Of a stretch of 30,976 nucleotides of DNA, positions 15,027-23,372 are shown piece after piece. This stretch comes from Bacteroidetes bacterium UBA2234 (lineage in GTDB: Bacteria > Bacteroidota > Bacteroidia > NS11-12g > UBA955), in the NCBI GenBank assembly GCA_002347985.1, contig DDYM01000027.1, positions 1 through 30,976 of the forward strand. Direction: 5' to 3'. The position numbers and the translations under genes were made by a program. The notes under the pieces are model-generated. The model searched no databases. It was not told the origin of the DNA and worked only from the letters and a program-made list of their open reading frames with translations. The stretch's first letter is position 1. Each line of letters starts with the position of its first letter.

Positions 15027-15905
15027 TTACTCTTGAATAAATGCTTCGATGATTTTCACATCTTTTTTCGGACGATCTGCGCTGCCCGTAGGTTCATTTT
15101 CGATGGCACTCAACACGTGATATCCTGAAACCAATTTGCCAAAAACAGTGTAGTTGTTGTCCAAACTCGGAGATCCGCCCCAATGAGCGTAGCGCTGTTT
15201 TACTTCTGACGGAATTTCAGCATACAATTTTTCGATAATTGGCTGCATTCTTTTTTGAACGTCTTGCTCGAGTTCTTGGAGGGCTGCCATGTTTCCGGCT
15301 TGACTGAGTGCTTGACCTTTAAGAATCGTTTCTTGATTGGCGGGATCTTTTTTAAAGCTCTCAAATGCTTGGGCTTCGAGGGCCTGCTTTAATCGCATTT
15401 CATCAAGCAGCGTGCCGGTCACAATGAAGAACTGAGAACCACTGCTATTTTTCATGGGATTTACATCATCGCTCTGACGTGCTGCGGCCAATGCGCCTTT
15501 GAAATGATAGAGGTTGGGTTTGATTTCGCTGGGGACAACATAATTTGGTCCGCCATCTCCAAGCATTGCTGTTGGACCGGCATTTATGGATTTTGGATCG
15601 CCAGATTGAATCATGAAATCTTTAATCACACGGTGAAAAAGATGACCGTTGTAATATTTAGACTTTACCAATTTTAGGAAATTCTCAGTGTGTTGTTTTT
15701 GTTCTGGATTGAGCGCAAGCGTTAAATCGCCAGCCGTGGTTTTTAGAACAACCCGAGGCCATTCTTTGGGTGCCACAGAATCGCTGTAATCTAAAGAATC
15801 AAAGTCAACCAAATTTTTAGCACTATCAACCACGTTGGTTTCGGAGGTGTTGTTACAACTGGCGAAAGCCAACATTATGGGAAGAATCAAAGCGTATTTC
15901 ATCAT
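15027..15905 (-). CDS. Cyclophilin-type peptidyl-prolyl isomerase lipoprotein
   Basis: This 292-residue envelope PPIase catalyses proline cis-trans isomerisation in protein folding. The lipobox F-A-S-C puts the lipidated cysteine at residue 17, and an acidic linker leads to the cyclophilin domain at about 50. Conserved parts are YYNGHLFHRVIKDFMIQSGDP (catalytic Arg in FHR), GALAAAR, SSGSQFFIV and YTVFGKLVSG. A helical, Glu/Gln/Ala-rich insertion of roughly 80 residues separates FFIV from YTVFG. The gene starts MM; either ATG is possible. A TTTATTTG box (one mismatch to the -7 consensus) at 15913-15920 ends seven bases upstream, so it may have its own promoter. Confidence 0.93.
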   Translation of the reverse strand: MMKYALILPIMLAFASCNNTSETNVVDSAKNLVDFDSLDYSDSVAPKEWPRVVLKTTAGDLTLALNPEQKQHTENFLKLVKSKYYNGHLFHRVIKDFMIQSGDPKSINAGPTAMLGDGGPNYVVPSEIKPNLYHFKGALAAARQSDDVNPMKNSSGSQFFIVTGTLLDEMRLKQALEAQAFESFKKDPANQETILKGQALSQAGNMAALQELEQDVQKRMQPIIEKLYAEIPSEVKQRYAHWGGSPSLDNNYTVFGKLVSGYHVLSAIENEPTGSADRPKKDVKIIEAFIQE

Positions 15906-15951
15906 CGTAATTCAAATAAACTAAGTTTTTTGTTGGAAATGGTCAATTTGC

Positions 15952-16317
15952 TTAACGAAACTGAATAATTTCTTCATTTTCGAAGTACTCCACAATATGC
16001 TGACGCATCAAATTTTCTTGTTCCAAATAGCCCAAATTTGGCAATGGAATAACATTTTTCCATGCAGGCCATCCATTTTGATCGGAACCTACGTGTTCGT
16101 AATATCCTGAGTAGCTTAATATCTTGCAGGTGGCGATGTGCATCAGATGTACTTTTTCCTCTTTGGTGAATGGCTTATCTCTGAGTTCGCCCAACTCCCT
16201 GATTCCAATAAGGAACAAAATGGCATTGAGGTCGGGTTTTTTATCGAAATTCTCTTCTACAAAGGCGATAATTTGTAACCATTTGTCTCGTATTTCCTGA
16301 ATTAGTCCGTCTGCCAT
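15952..16317 (-). CDS. Conserved-looking 121-residue protein of unknown function
   Basis: This small soluble protein of 121 residues has no signal peptide or membrane segment. It reads as helical: a start like LIQEIRDKWLQIIAFVEENF, then LNAILFLIGIRELGE, a charged stretch, and HLMHIATCKILS. A Trp/Pro segment (NGWPAWKNV) and an acidic C-terminal helix follow. Codon use and its position upstream of the PPIase (46-base gap) support a real gene. I do not recognise a named domain and give no function. A GAACTTTG box (one mismatch to the -7 consensus) lies at 16329-16336. Confidence 0.8.
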   Translation of the reverse strand: MADGLIQEIRDKWLQIIAFVEENFDKKPDLNAILFLIGIRELGELRDKPFTKEEKVHLMHIATCKILSYSGYYEHVGSDQNGWPAWKNVIPLPNLGYLEQENLMRQHIVEYFENEEIIQFR

Positions 16318-16403
16318 AGTATTATTGGCAAAGTTCGCGAATAATCCCTTGTTTTGAATAGGATGGCTTGGTTTTTGTAATATGACCTCAAAATTATTTT
16401 AAT

Positions 16404-17969
16404 ATGTCGGCTACTAAAGACTTTTTAACACATTTGTTTGATCGGGCAAAGAACGTTACGGATATCTTGGTAATGAAAAGAGCTCGAGCCCAAAAATGGC
16501 AAGATGCAACTTTGAAAAAGTTGTTATACAAGGCTAAGAATACAGCATACGGACAAGAGTACGATTTTGATAGCATTTTGATGCATTCAGACAGCCGGGA
16601 ACAATTCAAATCCAAAGTTCCAATTGCCAACTACGATGTGATGCACCCTTGGTGGCAAAGGGAATACAACGGTGAGTCTGATGTAACATGGCCAGGATCT
16701 CCCAAATACTTCGCTTTGAGTTCGGGCACAACACAAGGTGCAAGCAAATATATTCCAGTGACCGATGCCCAGTTAAAGGCAATTATAAGAGCCAGCCGAC
16801 GTCAGTTGTTTGCTGTGGCAAAGACCGATGTCCCCAAGGATTTTTTTACCAAACATTACTTAATGATTGGCGGAAGTACTGATTTGAATTACGATGGGAA
16901 AAAGTACAGCGGAGATCTAAGTGGTATTTCAGTGGCCAATTTGCCCTTTTGGTTTGAGCGATTTGCGGTACCTACTGAAGAAATTAAGCGTGAGAGAGAT
17001 TGGCATCATAAAGTTGAGACAATGGTGAATGAGGCCCCCAATTGGGATGTTGCAATGATTGCCGGCGCTCCGTCTTGGGTAAAGATGTTGTTGGAAAAGA
17101 TCATCGAAAGATATCAACTGAATAACATTCATGAGATTTGGCCCCATTTGAGCGTTTATACCTGGGGTGCGATTTCGATTACACCCTACAAGAGTCAGAT
17201 CGAGGCAATGATGGGTCGTCCCATTCATTATTTTGAATCCTATCTGTGCAGCGAAGGCTTCGTTGCGTCGCAAACAAAACTCAATGCCTCGGGAATGGGG
17301 TTGGTTTTTAGAAACAATACGTATTACGAGTTTATACCATTCAATGAGCAGAATTTTGATGAGAATGGTGACGTTAGACCGGGTGCACAAGCCTTGGATT
17401 TAGACGAAGTTGAGGAGGGGGTGAATTATGCAATTTTGATAAGTACTTGTGCTGGTGCATGGCGATATTTAATTGGCGATATCATTCAGTTTACCAATGT
17501 GGATGCCTGCGAAATCAAAATAACCGGTAGAACAAAGCAATATTTGAGTTTGTGTGGGGAGCATTTGAGCGTTGAAAACATGAATCAGGGTACGGATTTC
17601 ACAGGTCGCGATCTGGGATCACCCATTTCTGAATACTGTGTTAGAGGAATGAAATTGCCCAATGGTGAAATGGGTCACAAATGGTATGTTTCTTATCCAA
17701 CAGGACACCCCAAGCCAGATGCCAATTTGCTCAAGGAAACATTGGATAAGCATCTTTGTATACTCAATGATGATTACGCAACGGAACGCCAACATGTGCT
17801 GAAAACGATGGAAATGTTCGTTTTGCCCGAGTCGGATTTTTTGGATTTTTTGGAATCAAAAGGGAAGTTGGGTGGACAAAGTAAGTTTCCCCGTGTGATG
17901 CCGGAGGTAATGTATCAAGATTGGATTCATTTTTTGGGTGAACGATATCAAACTGATACTTTTGTATAA
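16404..17969 (+). CDS. GH3 auxin-responsive promoter family protein (acyl-adenylating superfamily)
   Basis: This 521-residue protein belongs to the bacterial branch of the GH3 family, whose plant members are ATP-dependent acyl acid-amido synthetases in the ANL superfamily. The phosphate-binding SSGTTQGASKYIP lies at about 106-118. A YLCSEGF segment and a central ITGRTKQYLSLCGEHLS segment follow, matching the family's adenylate-binding and hinge regions. Substrates in bacteria are unknown; carboxylic-acid activation is an inference from the fold. murQ starts on the base after its stop codon. The 86-base divergent gap upstream has no good plus-strand promoter. Confidence 0.9.
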   Translation: MSATKDFLTHLFDRAKNVTDILVMKRARAQKWQDATLKKLLYKAKNTAYGQEYDFDSILMHSDSREQFKSKVPIANYDVMHPWWQREYNGESDVTWPGSPKYFALSSGTTQGASKYIPVTDAQLKAIIRASRRQLFAVAKTDVPKDFFTKHYLMIGGSTDLNYDGKKYSGDLSGISVANLPFWFERFAVPTEEIKRERDWHHKVETMVNEAPNWDVAMIAGAPSWVKMLLEKIIERYQLNNIHEIWPHLSVYTWGAISITPYKSQIEAMMGRPIHYFESYLCSEGFVASQTKLNASGMGLVFRNNTYYEFIPFNEQNFDENGDVRPGAQALDLDEVEEGVNYAILISTCAGAWRYLIGDIIQFTNVDACEIKITGRTKQYLSLCGEHLSVENMNQGTDFTGRDLGSPISEYCVRGMKLPNGEMGHKWYVSYPTGHPKPDANLLKETLDKHLCILNDDYATERQHVLKTMEMFVLPESDFLDFLESKGKLGGQSKFPRVMPEVMYQDWIHFLGERYQTDTFV

Positions 17970-18770
17970 ATGCATACTGAATCCAGTTCCAATCATTCCC
18001 ATTTAGAGCAGCAAGATTTTTTGAGTTTGGTATCGGGCATCAATCGTGAGGATGCCTTGTGTCACGAGCGCATTGCAAATGAATTGCCTACAATAGCATC
18101 GCTTTGCGAATTGATTTTTGATCGATTAAGTAAGGGGGGACGATTGTTTTATTTGGGTGCAGGCACTTCGGGTCGTTTGGGAATTGTGGATGCCAGCGAA
18201 TGTCCACCAACTTATGGTGTTCCATTCGACAAAGTGATTGGTTTGATTGCGGGGGGCGACACGGCGATTCGAAAGGCGGTTGAATTTGCGGAGGATGATT
18301 TTGAGCAGGGGTACCGTGATTTAGAGAAATACGATATAGGTGTGGGTGATGTTGTGGTGGGTATTGCGGCCTCTGGCCGCACGCCTTATGTGATTGGTGC
18401 TTTGCGTCAGTGCAGAAATAAAGGCATTGCAACCGGTGCCATCGTGTGTAATAAAAATAGTGCGATGGTTGGGGAATGCGATATCTGCGTGGAAATTGAA
18501 ACAGGTCCCGAGTTTGTGACTGGCAGCACTCGAATGAAAGCAGGCACAGCCACGAAGATGGTCTTGAATATGCTTACCACAAGCGTGATGATTCGATTGG
18601 GGCATGTGAAAGATAACAAAATGATTGACATGCAGTTAACCAATCACAAGCTGATCGAAAGAGGGACACGGATGGTGATGGAAGAAACGGGTTTGAATGA
18701 ATCGGACGCAAAAGACTTATTGCTCTTGGCAGGTTCCGTGCGCAAGGCCATCGAAGCCCATCGCAGTTGA
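17970..18770 (+). CDS. murQ: N-acetylmuramic acid 6-phosphate etherase
   Basis: This 266-residue SIS-domain lyase cleaves MurNAc-6-phosphate to GlcNAc-6-phosphate and lactate in cell-wall recycling. GAGTSGRLG lies at 63-71. ASECPPTYG carries E77, and E108 sits in AEDDF; these match the two acidic catalytic residues of E. coli MurQ. GIAASGRTPYV and GSTRMKAGTATK complete the SIS fold. It is somewhat shorter than the roughly 300-residue relatives, with a brief N-terminus (HTESSS, related to the usual TESRN) and an abbreviated C-terminal helical domain. No kinase or MurNAc permease gene is adjacent. It directly abuts the GH3 gene and so is probably translated by coupling. Confidence 0.95.
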   Translation: MHTESSSNHSHLEQQDFLSLVSGINREDALCHERIANELPTIASLCELIFDRLSKGGRLFYLGAGTSGRLGIVDASECPPTYGVPFDKVIGLIAGGDTAIRKAVEFAEDDFEQGYRDLEKYDIGVGDVVVGIAASGRTPYVIGALRQCRNKGIATGAIVCNKNSAMVGECDICVEIETGPEFVTGSTRMKAGTATKMVLNMLTTSVMIRLGHVKDNKMIDMQLTNHKLIERGTRMVMEETGLNESDAKDLLLLAGSVRKAIEAHRS

Positions 18771-18819
18771 AAATCTCAGAATATTATTGAGTTGTTTAGA
18801 AGCCGTAATCAATTTGCGG

Positions 18820-19281
18820 TTAAGCCAAAATTTCCCAAGTTCGATCGGGAAGCAGGCGAACAGTATGCAAAAACGTGTGGAAGGCAGCGGATTTACCCCA
18901 TTCATAAGGTGCAATCATGCTGAGCACTTGACTTCCATCTTCCTTTTGATACAAGTGATAAATGCTGTGAATTACAGGTTCAAAATTCAAGTCGGCCTTG
19001 TAAATGGCGTGTGACATTTCCAATCGTTCTTCAATCTCTTTCGCTTGCTGAATCAGGAGTTGGGCTTGCTTGCGGAGCATCAATATTTGTTGCTCGGCTT
19101 GGTGCTGCATGCTCTCGTGGGCATTGGCTACCAACAATCGCTTGTCAACGGGTTCAATTTTGGGTGAACTAACGCTAATGGCGTAAGGTGCGTTATGCAT
19201 TTCTCCTTGATAAACGGCATCCTTGAGAACCAAAGGACGGTTGTCGGGAGCGTTTGATTCGTCGTTGTCTTGCACTAGCAT
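18820..19281 (-). CDS. DUF2452 family protein
   Basis: This 153-residue cytoplasmic protein has no signal or membrane segment. A helical, probably coiled-coil stretch rich in Gln/Glu/Leu covers about residues 52-92. A C-terminal block follows with VIHSIYHLYQ, QVLSMIAPYEWG and DRTWEIL, which I recognise as the DUF2452 pattern. Function is unknown. It converges with murQ (49-base gap). The 56 bases separating it from the asd stop contain no obvious terminator, so it could be the last gene of the asd transcript. Confidence 0.82.
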   Translation of the reverse strand: MLVQDNDESNAPDNRPLVLKDAVYQGEMHNAPYAISVSSPKIEPVDKRLLVANAHESMQHQAEQQILMLRKQAQLLIQQAKEIEERLEMSHAIYKADLNFEPVIHSIYHLYQKEDGSQVLSMIAPYEWGKSAAFHTFLHTVRLLPDRTWEILA

Positions 19282-19337
19282 GTGAGTTTAACAAAGAGGA
19301 AGCGAAAATGTTGTAGAATTGTCTAAATTAAGTCCGG

Positions 19338-20333
19338 TTAGGCGGTAAACCATCCTTTTTGAACGAGCATTTCGGCGATTTGAATGGCGTTCGTGGCCGC
19401 GCCTTTTCTCAGATTGTCTGAAACCACCCAAAGGTTGATAGCATTCGTCTCGCTTTCATCCATTCGGATTCTTCCTACGAAAACATCGTCTTTGTTGTGG
19501 CTACTCAAAGGCATGGGATACTCAAATTTCTCTGGATTGTCCTGCAAGGTTACACCGGGTGCATGGCTAAGAATGTCCTTGATTTCATTTACACTCACGG
19601 CTTTTTCAAAACTTGCGTTGATGCTTTCAGAATGTCCACCCATGGTAGGAATTCTTACAGTGGTTGCAGTGATTTTCAATGCTGGTAGCCCCATGATTTT
19701 CCTTGTTTCTACCATCATCTTCCATTCTTCTTTGGTGTAGCCATCGGGCATAAATACATCAATATGTGGCAGTGCATTTAAGTCGATTGGGTGAGGGTAA
19801 ACTCGGTTGGGGGTATTTCCAGCCCTTTCATCGAACATTTGCTGAACCGCTTTTTGGCCGGTGCCAGTAACACTTTGGTATGTGCTTACAACAACTCTTT
19901 TTAATTGAAATTTCTCATGTAAGGGTTGCAAGGCCACCACCATCTGAATGGTTGAGCAATTGGGGTTGGCTATGATTTTGTGCGTTGGCAATACGGCATT
20001 GGGGTTTACTTCAGGAACTACCAATGGAATATTTGGATCCATACGCCATGCACTTGAATTGTCGATGACTACTGTTCCATTTTCTGCAAATCTTGGAGCC
20101 CATTCCAAGCTCACACTTCCGCCGGCACTAAACAACGCGATGTGTGGTTTGGCGGCAACGGCTTGTTCTAGTGAGATGACAGGGATTTTTTGTCCTTTGA
20201 ACTCAATGCTTTTGCCGATGCTATTGGCCGAGGCTGCGGGCAGCAATTCTGTGACAGGGAAATTTCTTTCCTCTAAAATTTGCAACATTTTTGTTCCCAC
20301 CAATCCGGTGGCGCCCACTACCGCTATTTTCAT
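19338..20333 (-). CDS. asd: Aspartate-semialdehyde dehydrogenase
   Basis: This 331-residue NADPH-dependent enzyme reduces aspartyl phosphate to aspartate semialdehyde. It acts at the branch to lysine/diaminopimelate, threonine and methionine. The Rossmann motif GATGLVG is at 8-14. The nucleophile C126 lies in NPNCSTIQ, Q153 in STYQSVTGTG, and the acid/base H234 in GGHSES. The ATG overlaps the stop of the upstream lipoprotein gene by four bases (ATGA), indicating co-translation in the E2/TrpF-like/lipoprotein/asd cluster. Confidence 0.97.
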   Translation of the reverse strand: MKIAVVGATGLVGTKMLQILEERNFPVTELLPAASANSIGKSIEFKGQKIPVISLEQAVAAKPHIALFSAGGSVSLEWAPRFAENGTVVIDNSSAWRMDPNIPLVVPEVNPNAVLPTHKIIANPNCSTIQMVVALQPLHEKFQLKRVVVSTYQSVTGTGQKAVQQMFDERAGNTPNRVYPHPIDLNALPHIDVFMPDGYTKEEWKMMVETRKIMGLPALKITATTVRIPTMGGHSESINASFEKAVSVNEIKDILSHAPGVTLQDNPEKFEYPMPLSSHNKDDVFVGRIRMDESETNAINLWVVSDNLRKGAATNAIQIAEMLVQKGWFTA

Positions 20334-20596
20334 GGTTTATGCATTTCAACGGGGGTGCTTTCAACAGGAGTTTTGGGGCGAGTTTCGGTGGTTACATCAC
20401 CAGGTTTGCCTTTTGCGGTGTCACGATTTAATGTGTCTTTGTACAGATCATCGAACATAGCTGCCTGGTCTAGGCTATCGATTGAATCTTGTGCACTTTT
20501 TTCGTTGGCATCAAAAGCCCCTTCTGGATTGTTTGAGCAAGCGACAAATGAAAGGGTAGCAACAAGGCCAAGGGCAATGGGAAGTTTATTTTTCAT
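20330..20596 (-). CDS. Small putative lipoprotein
   Basis: This 88-residue protein has a lipoprotein signal peptide: MKNK, a hydrophobic core, and the lipobox F-V-A-C with Cys20. The mature part is short, acidic and probably disordered (EKSAQDSIDSLDQAAMFDDLYKD), with a Thr/Pro-rich tail. No domain is recognised. ATG 20596 was preferred to a TTG at 20605, because it follows the TrpF-like stop by two bases and gives a compact signal peptide. It overlaps asd by four bases. An envelope anchor or stress-type function cannot be told from sequence. Confidence 0.8.
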   Translation of the reverse strand: MKNKLPIALGLVATLSFVACSNNPEGAFDANEKSAQDSIDSLDQAAMFDDLYKDTLNRDTAKGKPGDVTTETRPKTPVESTPVEMHKP

Positions 20597-20598
20597 AA

Positions 20599-21087
20599 TT
20601 ACCAAATTTCTAATGTTTCAAGTAGTTCATTCCAAAGGTCGTAATTTTTCATTCCAACTACGAGTTCTTTTTCGCAATCCAAAGAAATCGCATCTAAGTT
20701 CAGTTCTTTGATTTCCGATGCATTTTGTTCCGCGGGATTTATCTTGTGGATCGAAACCTTTGATTCTCCCAATGCCGTTGAGAGGGTTGGGGTATGTGTT
20801 ACGATATATTGATAGTTGGAGGATAGATTCTTTTGCCAAAACGGTACATCCCTTTCGGCACATTCAATGGCTTCCACGGGCAATAGGGTGCACCAACTTT
20901 GAACGGTTTCTAGGGTATTGATTTCCCCAACTTCCAAGGTAATTTTGGGTCCAGCGCACCAACCTACAATTTCTTGAACTTGTTGTATAGGCAATTCCCC
21001 TACGGAGAAGCCAATCCACTCCGCCATTGCAGCCGACGCATATCGGGCATCGGAGAGGTCTTTGATATGATTGAATTTGAGTAACAT
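20599..21087 (-). CDS. TrpF-like (beta/alpha)8-barrel protein lacking the catalytic cysteine
   Basis: This 162-residue protein opens with LLKFNHIKDLSDARYASAA and AEWIGFSVG. That mirrors the start of phosphoribosylanthranilate isomerase (K-I-C-G ... DARYAAxxGADxxGF). The KICG cysteine is replaced (KFNH), and the protein is shorter than true TrpF (about 200 residues). The end, ELVVGMKNYDLW, resembles the phosphate-binding PGIKD turn. No other trp gene is nearby. It is more likely a diverged paralogue than the tryptophan enzyme. ATG 21087 was chosen; the open frame runs on to 21309 but that part overlaps the E2 gene out of frame. A terminator ends seven bases before this ATG. Confidence 0.78.
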   Translation of the reverse strand: MLLKFNHIKDLSDARYASAAMAEWIGFSVGELPIQQVQEIVGWCAGPKITLEVGEINTLETVQSWCTLLPVEAIECAERDVPFWQKNLSSNYQYIVTHTPTLSTALGESKVSIHKINPAEQNASEIKELNLDAISLDCEKELVVGMKNYDLWNELLETLEIW

Positions 21088-21094
21088 AGTGCAT

Positions 21095-21120
21095 AAAAAA
21101 GGGCTGCTAAAGCAACCCTT
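21095..21120 (-). terminator. Intrinsic terminator after the pyruvate dehydrogenase E2 gene
   Basis: On the minus strand AAGGGTTGC and GCAGCCCTT pair around TTTA with one G-T wobble, running into six T (21100-21095). It lies five bases past the E2 stop and ends seven bases before the ATG of the TrpF-like gene. It leaves no space for a promoter in between. Confidence 0.85.
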
Positions 21121-21125
21121 TTCGT

Positions 21126-22406
21126 TTATACCAATAATCGATAGGGTTCTTCTAAATATTCTTTCAGTGTTTTTAGGAATTGTGCACCCATGGCACCATC
21201 TACCACGCGGTGATCGCAACTCAAAGTGACTTTCATTGTTTTCACTGGTTTTATTTCGCCATTCACCACTCCCACTGTGTCTTTTACAGTGCCCACGGCT
21301 AAAATACAAGCGTCTGGAGGATTGATAATTGCGGTAAATTCATCAATGCCAAACATTCCTAAGTTACTTATGGTGAAAGTATTACCCGTCCAATCTTGGG
21401 GTTGTAATTTCTTTTCTTTGGCTCTCTTTCCGTATTCCTTTACTTCAGAGCTAATTTGACTCAACGATTTGTTGTCGGCGAAACGTACCACAGGCACCAA
21501 CAGGCCATCTTCAACAGCCATGGCAACGCCAATATGGATATGGTGATTGTATCTAATTTTGGTTCCCAACCAGCTCGAGTTGATATTTGGATTTTTACGC
21601 AAAGCGGCAGCGGCAGCTTTGATTACCAAATCATTCATGGAAATCTTGACATCGCTAATGGTATTCATTTGCTCGCGGGCCACTGAAGCCTTATCCATGT
21701 TGATTTCCAAGGTGAGGTAAAAGTGGGGAGCTGAGAATTTGCTTTCTCCCAATCTAGCCGCAATGGTTTTACGCATTTGCGAAACATTGACCTCGTGGAA
21801 ACTTTCTGTACCAGAAACGACAACAACCGGGTTGCTTGTAGTTGCTACAGTTGGAGCTGGTTTCGCCGCAGATGGCGTGAAATTCTCAATATCTTTCTTA
21901 ACGATTCTACCGTTTTCTCCCGATCCATTGACCTGATGTATGTCGATCCCCTTGTCCTGTGCCAACTTCTTAGCCAAAGGACTTGCCTTCAAACGATCAT
22001 CATTGTCGGCATTTGAAACTTGGGTGGTAGGTTCAACTATGGGTGCAGAAACGGGCTGGGCCACGGGTTCGGCAGCCACAGCGGGGGTTGATGCAGCAAC
22101 TGGAGCAGCCGGTGCTGAAGCAGCTGGGCTTGCGGGTGCAGCGCTAAGCAAAGATGAAAAATCTTCACCAGCAGCACCTACAACAGCGATAATGCTATCA
22201 ACGGGTGCAGCTTCACCTTCTTGCAACGCCAAGTGAAGTAGGGTTCCTTTGGCATAGACTTCCATATCCATGGTGGCCTTATCGGTCTCCACTTCAGCCA
22301 AAATATCACCGCTTTTCACGGAGTCACCTACTTTGTAGTTCCACTTAACGATGACACCTTCGGTCATGGTGTCACTCATCTTGGGTAATCTAACAACTTC
22401 TGCCAT
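21126..22406 (-). CDS. pdhC: Dihydrolipoamide acetyltransferase (E2) of the pyruvate dehydrogenase complex
   Basis: This 426-residue protein transfers acetyl groups to CoA and forms the core of the complex. A single lipoyl domain carries K43 in the ETDKATM turn. An Ala/Pro linker (about 80-135) leads to the peripheral subunit-binding domain (ASPLAKKLAQDKGID ... GRIVKKDI). A second linker and the catalytic domain follow, with its active-site His in SCDHRVVDGA. Acetyl rather than other acyl specificity is inferred from the MSDTMTEG-type lipoyl start typical of PDH E2. ATG 22406 (MAEVVRLPKM) was chosen over 22424. A perfect -7 box lies 15 bases upstream. E1 and E3 genes are not in the window. 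Confidence 0.93.
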   Translation of the reverse strand: MAEVVRLPKMSDTMTEGVIVKWNYKVGDSVKSGDILAEVETDKATMDMEVYAKGTLLHLALQEGEAAPVDSIIAVVGAAGEDFSSLLSAAPASPAASAPAAPVAASTPAVAAEPVAQPVSAPIVEPTTQVSNADNDDRLKASPLAKKLAQDKGIDIHQVNGSGENGRIVKKDIENFTPSAAKPAPTVATTSNPVVVVSGTESFHEVNVSQMRKTIAARLGESKFSAPHFYLTLEINMDKASVAREQMNTISDVKISMNDLVIKAAAAALRKNPNINSSWLGTKIRYNHHIHIGVAMAVEDGLLVPVVRFADNKSLSQISSEVKEYGKRAKEKKLQPQDWTGNTFTISNLGMFGIDEFTAIINPPDACILAVGTVKDTVGVVNGEIKPVKTMKVTLSCDHRVVDGAMGAQFLKTLKEYLEEPYRLLV

Positions 22407-22421
22407 AATCTTATTGGACTG

Positions 22422-22429
22422 CAAACTTA
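22422..22429 (-). promoter_or_regulatory. Promoter -7 box for the E2 gene
   Basis: TAAGTTTG on the minus strand is a perfect TAnnTTTG match ending 15 bases before ATG 22406. No good -33 TTTG is visible. It lies in the divergent gap shared with thyA. Confidence 0.5.
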
Positions 22430-22490
22430 CACGATTTTTCCCTTTTAATGAGGAGTTTGGCTGTAAAAATGTTTATCATTGTGAAGTTAA

Positions 22491-23300
22491 ATGAATACAC
22501 AATCGGGCTTTGTTTATGAAGACTTTTTGCGACATGTTTTGGCACATGGCGACCGTAAAACAGATCGTACCGGCACAGGCACTGTAAGCGTTTTTGGCGG
22601 GCAGTTGCGTTTTGATTTACAGAAGGGCTTTCCATTGATTACTACCAAGAAGGTTCATCTCAAGAGTATTATTTATGAATTGCTCTGGTTTTTGAAGGGT
22701 GAAACAAACATTGCCTATTTGAAAGAAAATGGTGTAAGTATTTGGGATGAATGGGCCGATGCCAATGGTGAATTGGGTCCGGTTTATGGAAAACAGTGGA
22801 GGTCTTGGGAAGCGAAGGACGGACAAGTGATCGACCAAATCAGCGAGGCGATTGAATTGATCAAAAACTCCCCAGACAGCAGAAGAATTATCGTAAATGC
22901 TTGGAATGTGGGTGAAATTAAGCAGATGGCTTTGATGCCCTGCCATACCATGTTTCAGTTTTATGTGGCCAACGGCAAGTTGAGCTGTCAGTTATATCAA
23001 AGAAGTGCAGACTTGTTTTTGGGTGTGCCATTTAACATCGCCAGTTATGCATTGTTAACCATGATGATGGCCCAAGTTTGCGGATTACAGCCAGGCGATT
23101 TTGTGCATACTTTTGGCGATGCACACATTTACAACAATCATATGGATCAAGTAAATCTGCAGCTTTCCAGAGAAGCAAGGCCTTATCCTACGATGAACAT
23201 CAATCCCAACGTGAAAGACATTTTTGATTTCAAGTTTGAGGATTTTACCCTTGAAGGATATGACCCACATCCGGGTATCAAGGCACCCGTAGCGGTGTAA
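22491..23300 (+). CDS. thyA: Thymidylate synthase
   Basis: This 269-residue enzyme converts dUMP to dTMP using methylene-tetrahydrofolate, supplying DNA precursors. Conserved parts include DRTGTGT near 25-31, [17 protein letters not shown] and [21 protein letters not shown] is also present. The catalytic C151 lies in [13 protein letters not shown], and [23 protein letters not shown] and GDAHIYNNH follow. Length and motifs are complete. It is divergent from the E2 gene. A TATCATTG (one mismatch to the -7 consensus) at 22474-22481 lies nine bases before the ATG. No folA is adjacent. Confidence 0.98.
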   Translation: MNTQSGFVYEDFLRHVLAHGDRKTDRTGTGTVSVFGGQLRFDLQKGFPLITTKKVHLKSIIYELLWFLKGETNIAYLKENGVSIWDEWADANGELGPVYGKQWRSWEAKDGQVIDQISEAIELIKNSPDSRRIIVNAWNVGEIKQMALMPCHTMFQFYVANGKLSCQLYQRSADLFLGVPFNIASYALLTMMMAQVCGLQPGDFVHTFGDAHIYNNHMDQVNLQLSREARPYPTMNINPNVKDIFDFKFEDFTLEGYDPHPGIKAPVAV

Positions 23301-23357
23301 CCATAGCATTTCGACGAGCGCGAAGGGGTTGTTTTAGGTATTTGATGCCTTGATTGG

Positions 23358-23365
23358 TATTTTTG
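23358..23365 (+). promoter_or_regulatory. Promoter -7 box for the second TonB receptor gene
   Basis: TATTTTTG is a perfect TAnnTTTG match ending seven bases before the ATG at 23373, so the message would be nearly leaderless. No TTTG lies at the ideal -33 distance; one occurs 13 bases upstream, which is too close. Confidence 0.5.
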
Positions 23366-23372
23366 TACTTTT

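Noticed and set aside
16374..16402. Promoter for the GH3 gene
   Set aside because: TATTTTAA misses two consensus bases and ends one base before the ATG.
18366..18380. GCGGCC-TCT-GGCCGC palindrome in murQ
   Set aside because: It encodes the conserved IAASGRTPY segment of MurQ. Protein conservation and codon choice explain it.
21088..21309. Upstream extension of the TrpF-like frame
   Set aside because: It would overlap the E2 coding sequence out of frame and translate through an intrinsic terminator. The homologous start is at 21087.
23310..23324. TTCG/CGAA mini-palindrome after thyA
   Set aside because: The arms are four bases with no T-run. It may be a degenerate dispersed repeat but there is no second copy in the window.
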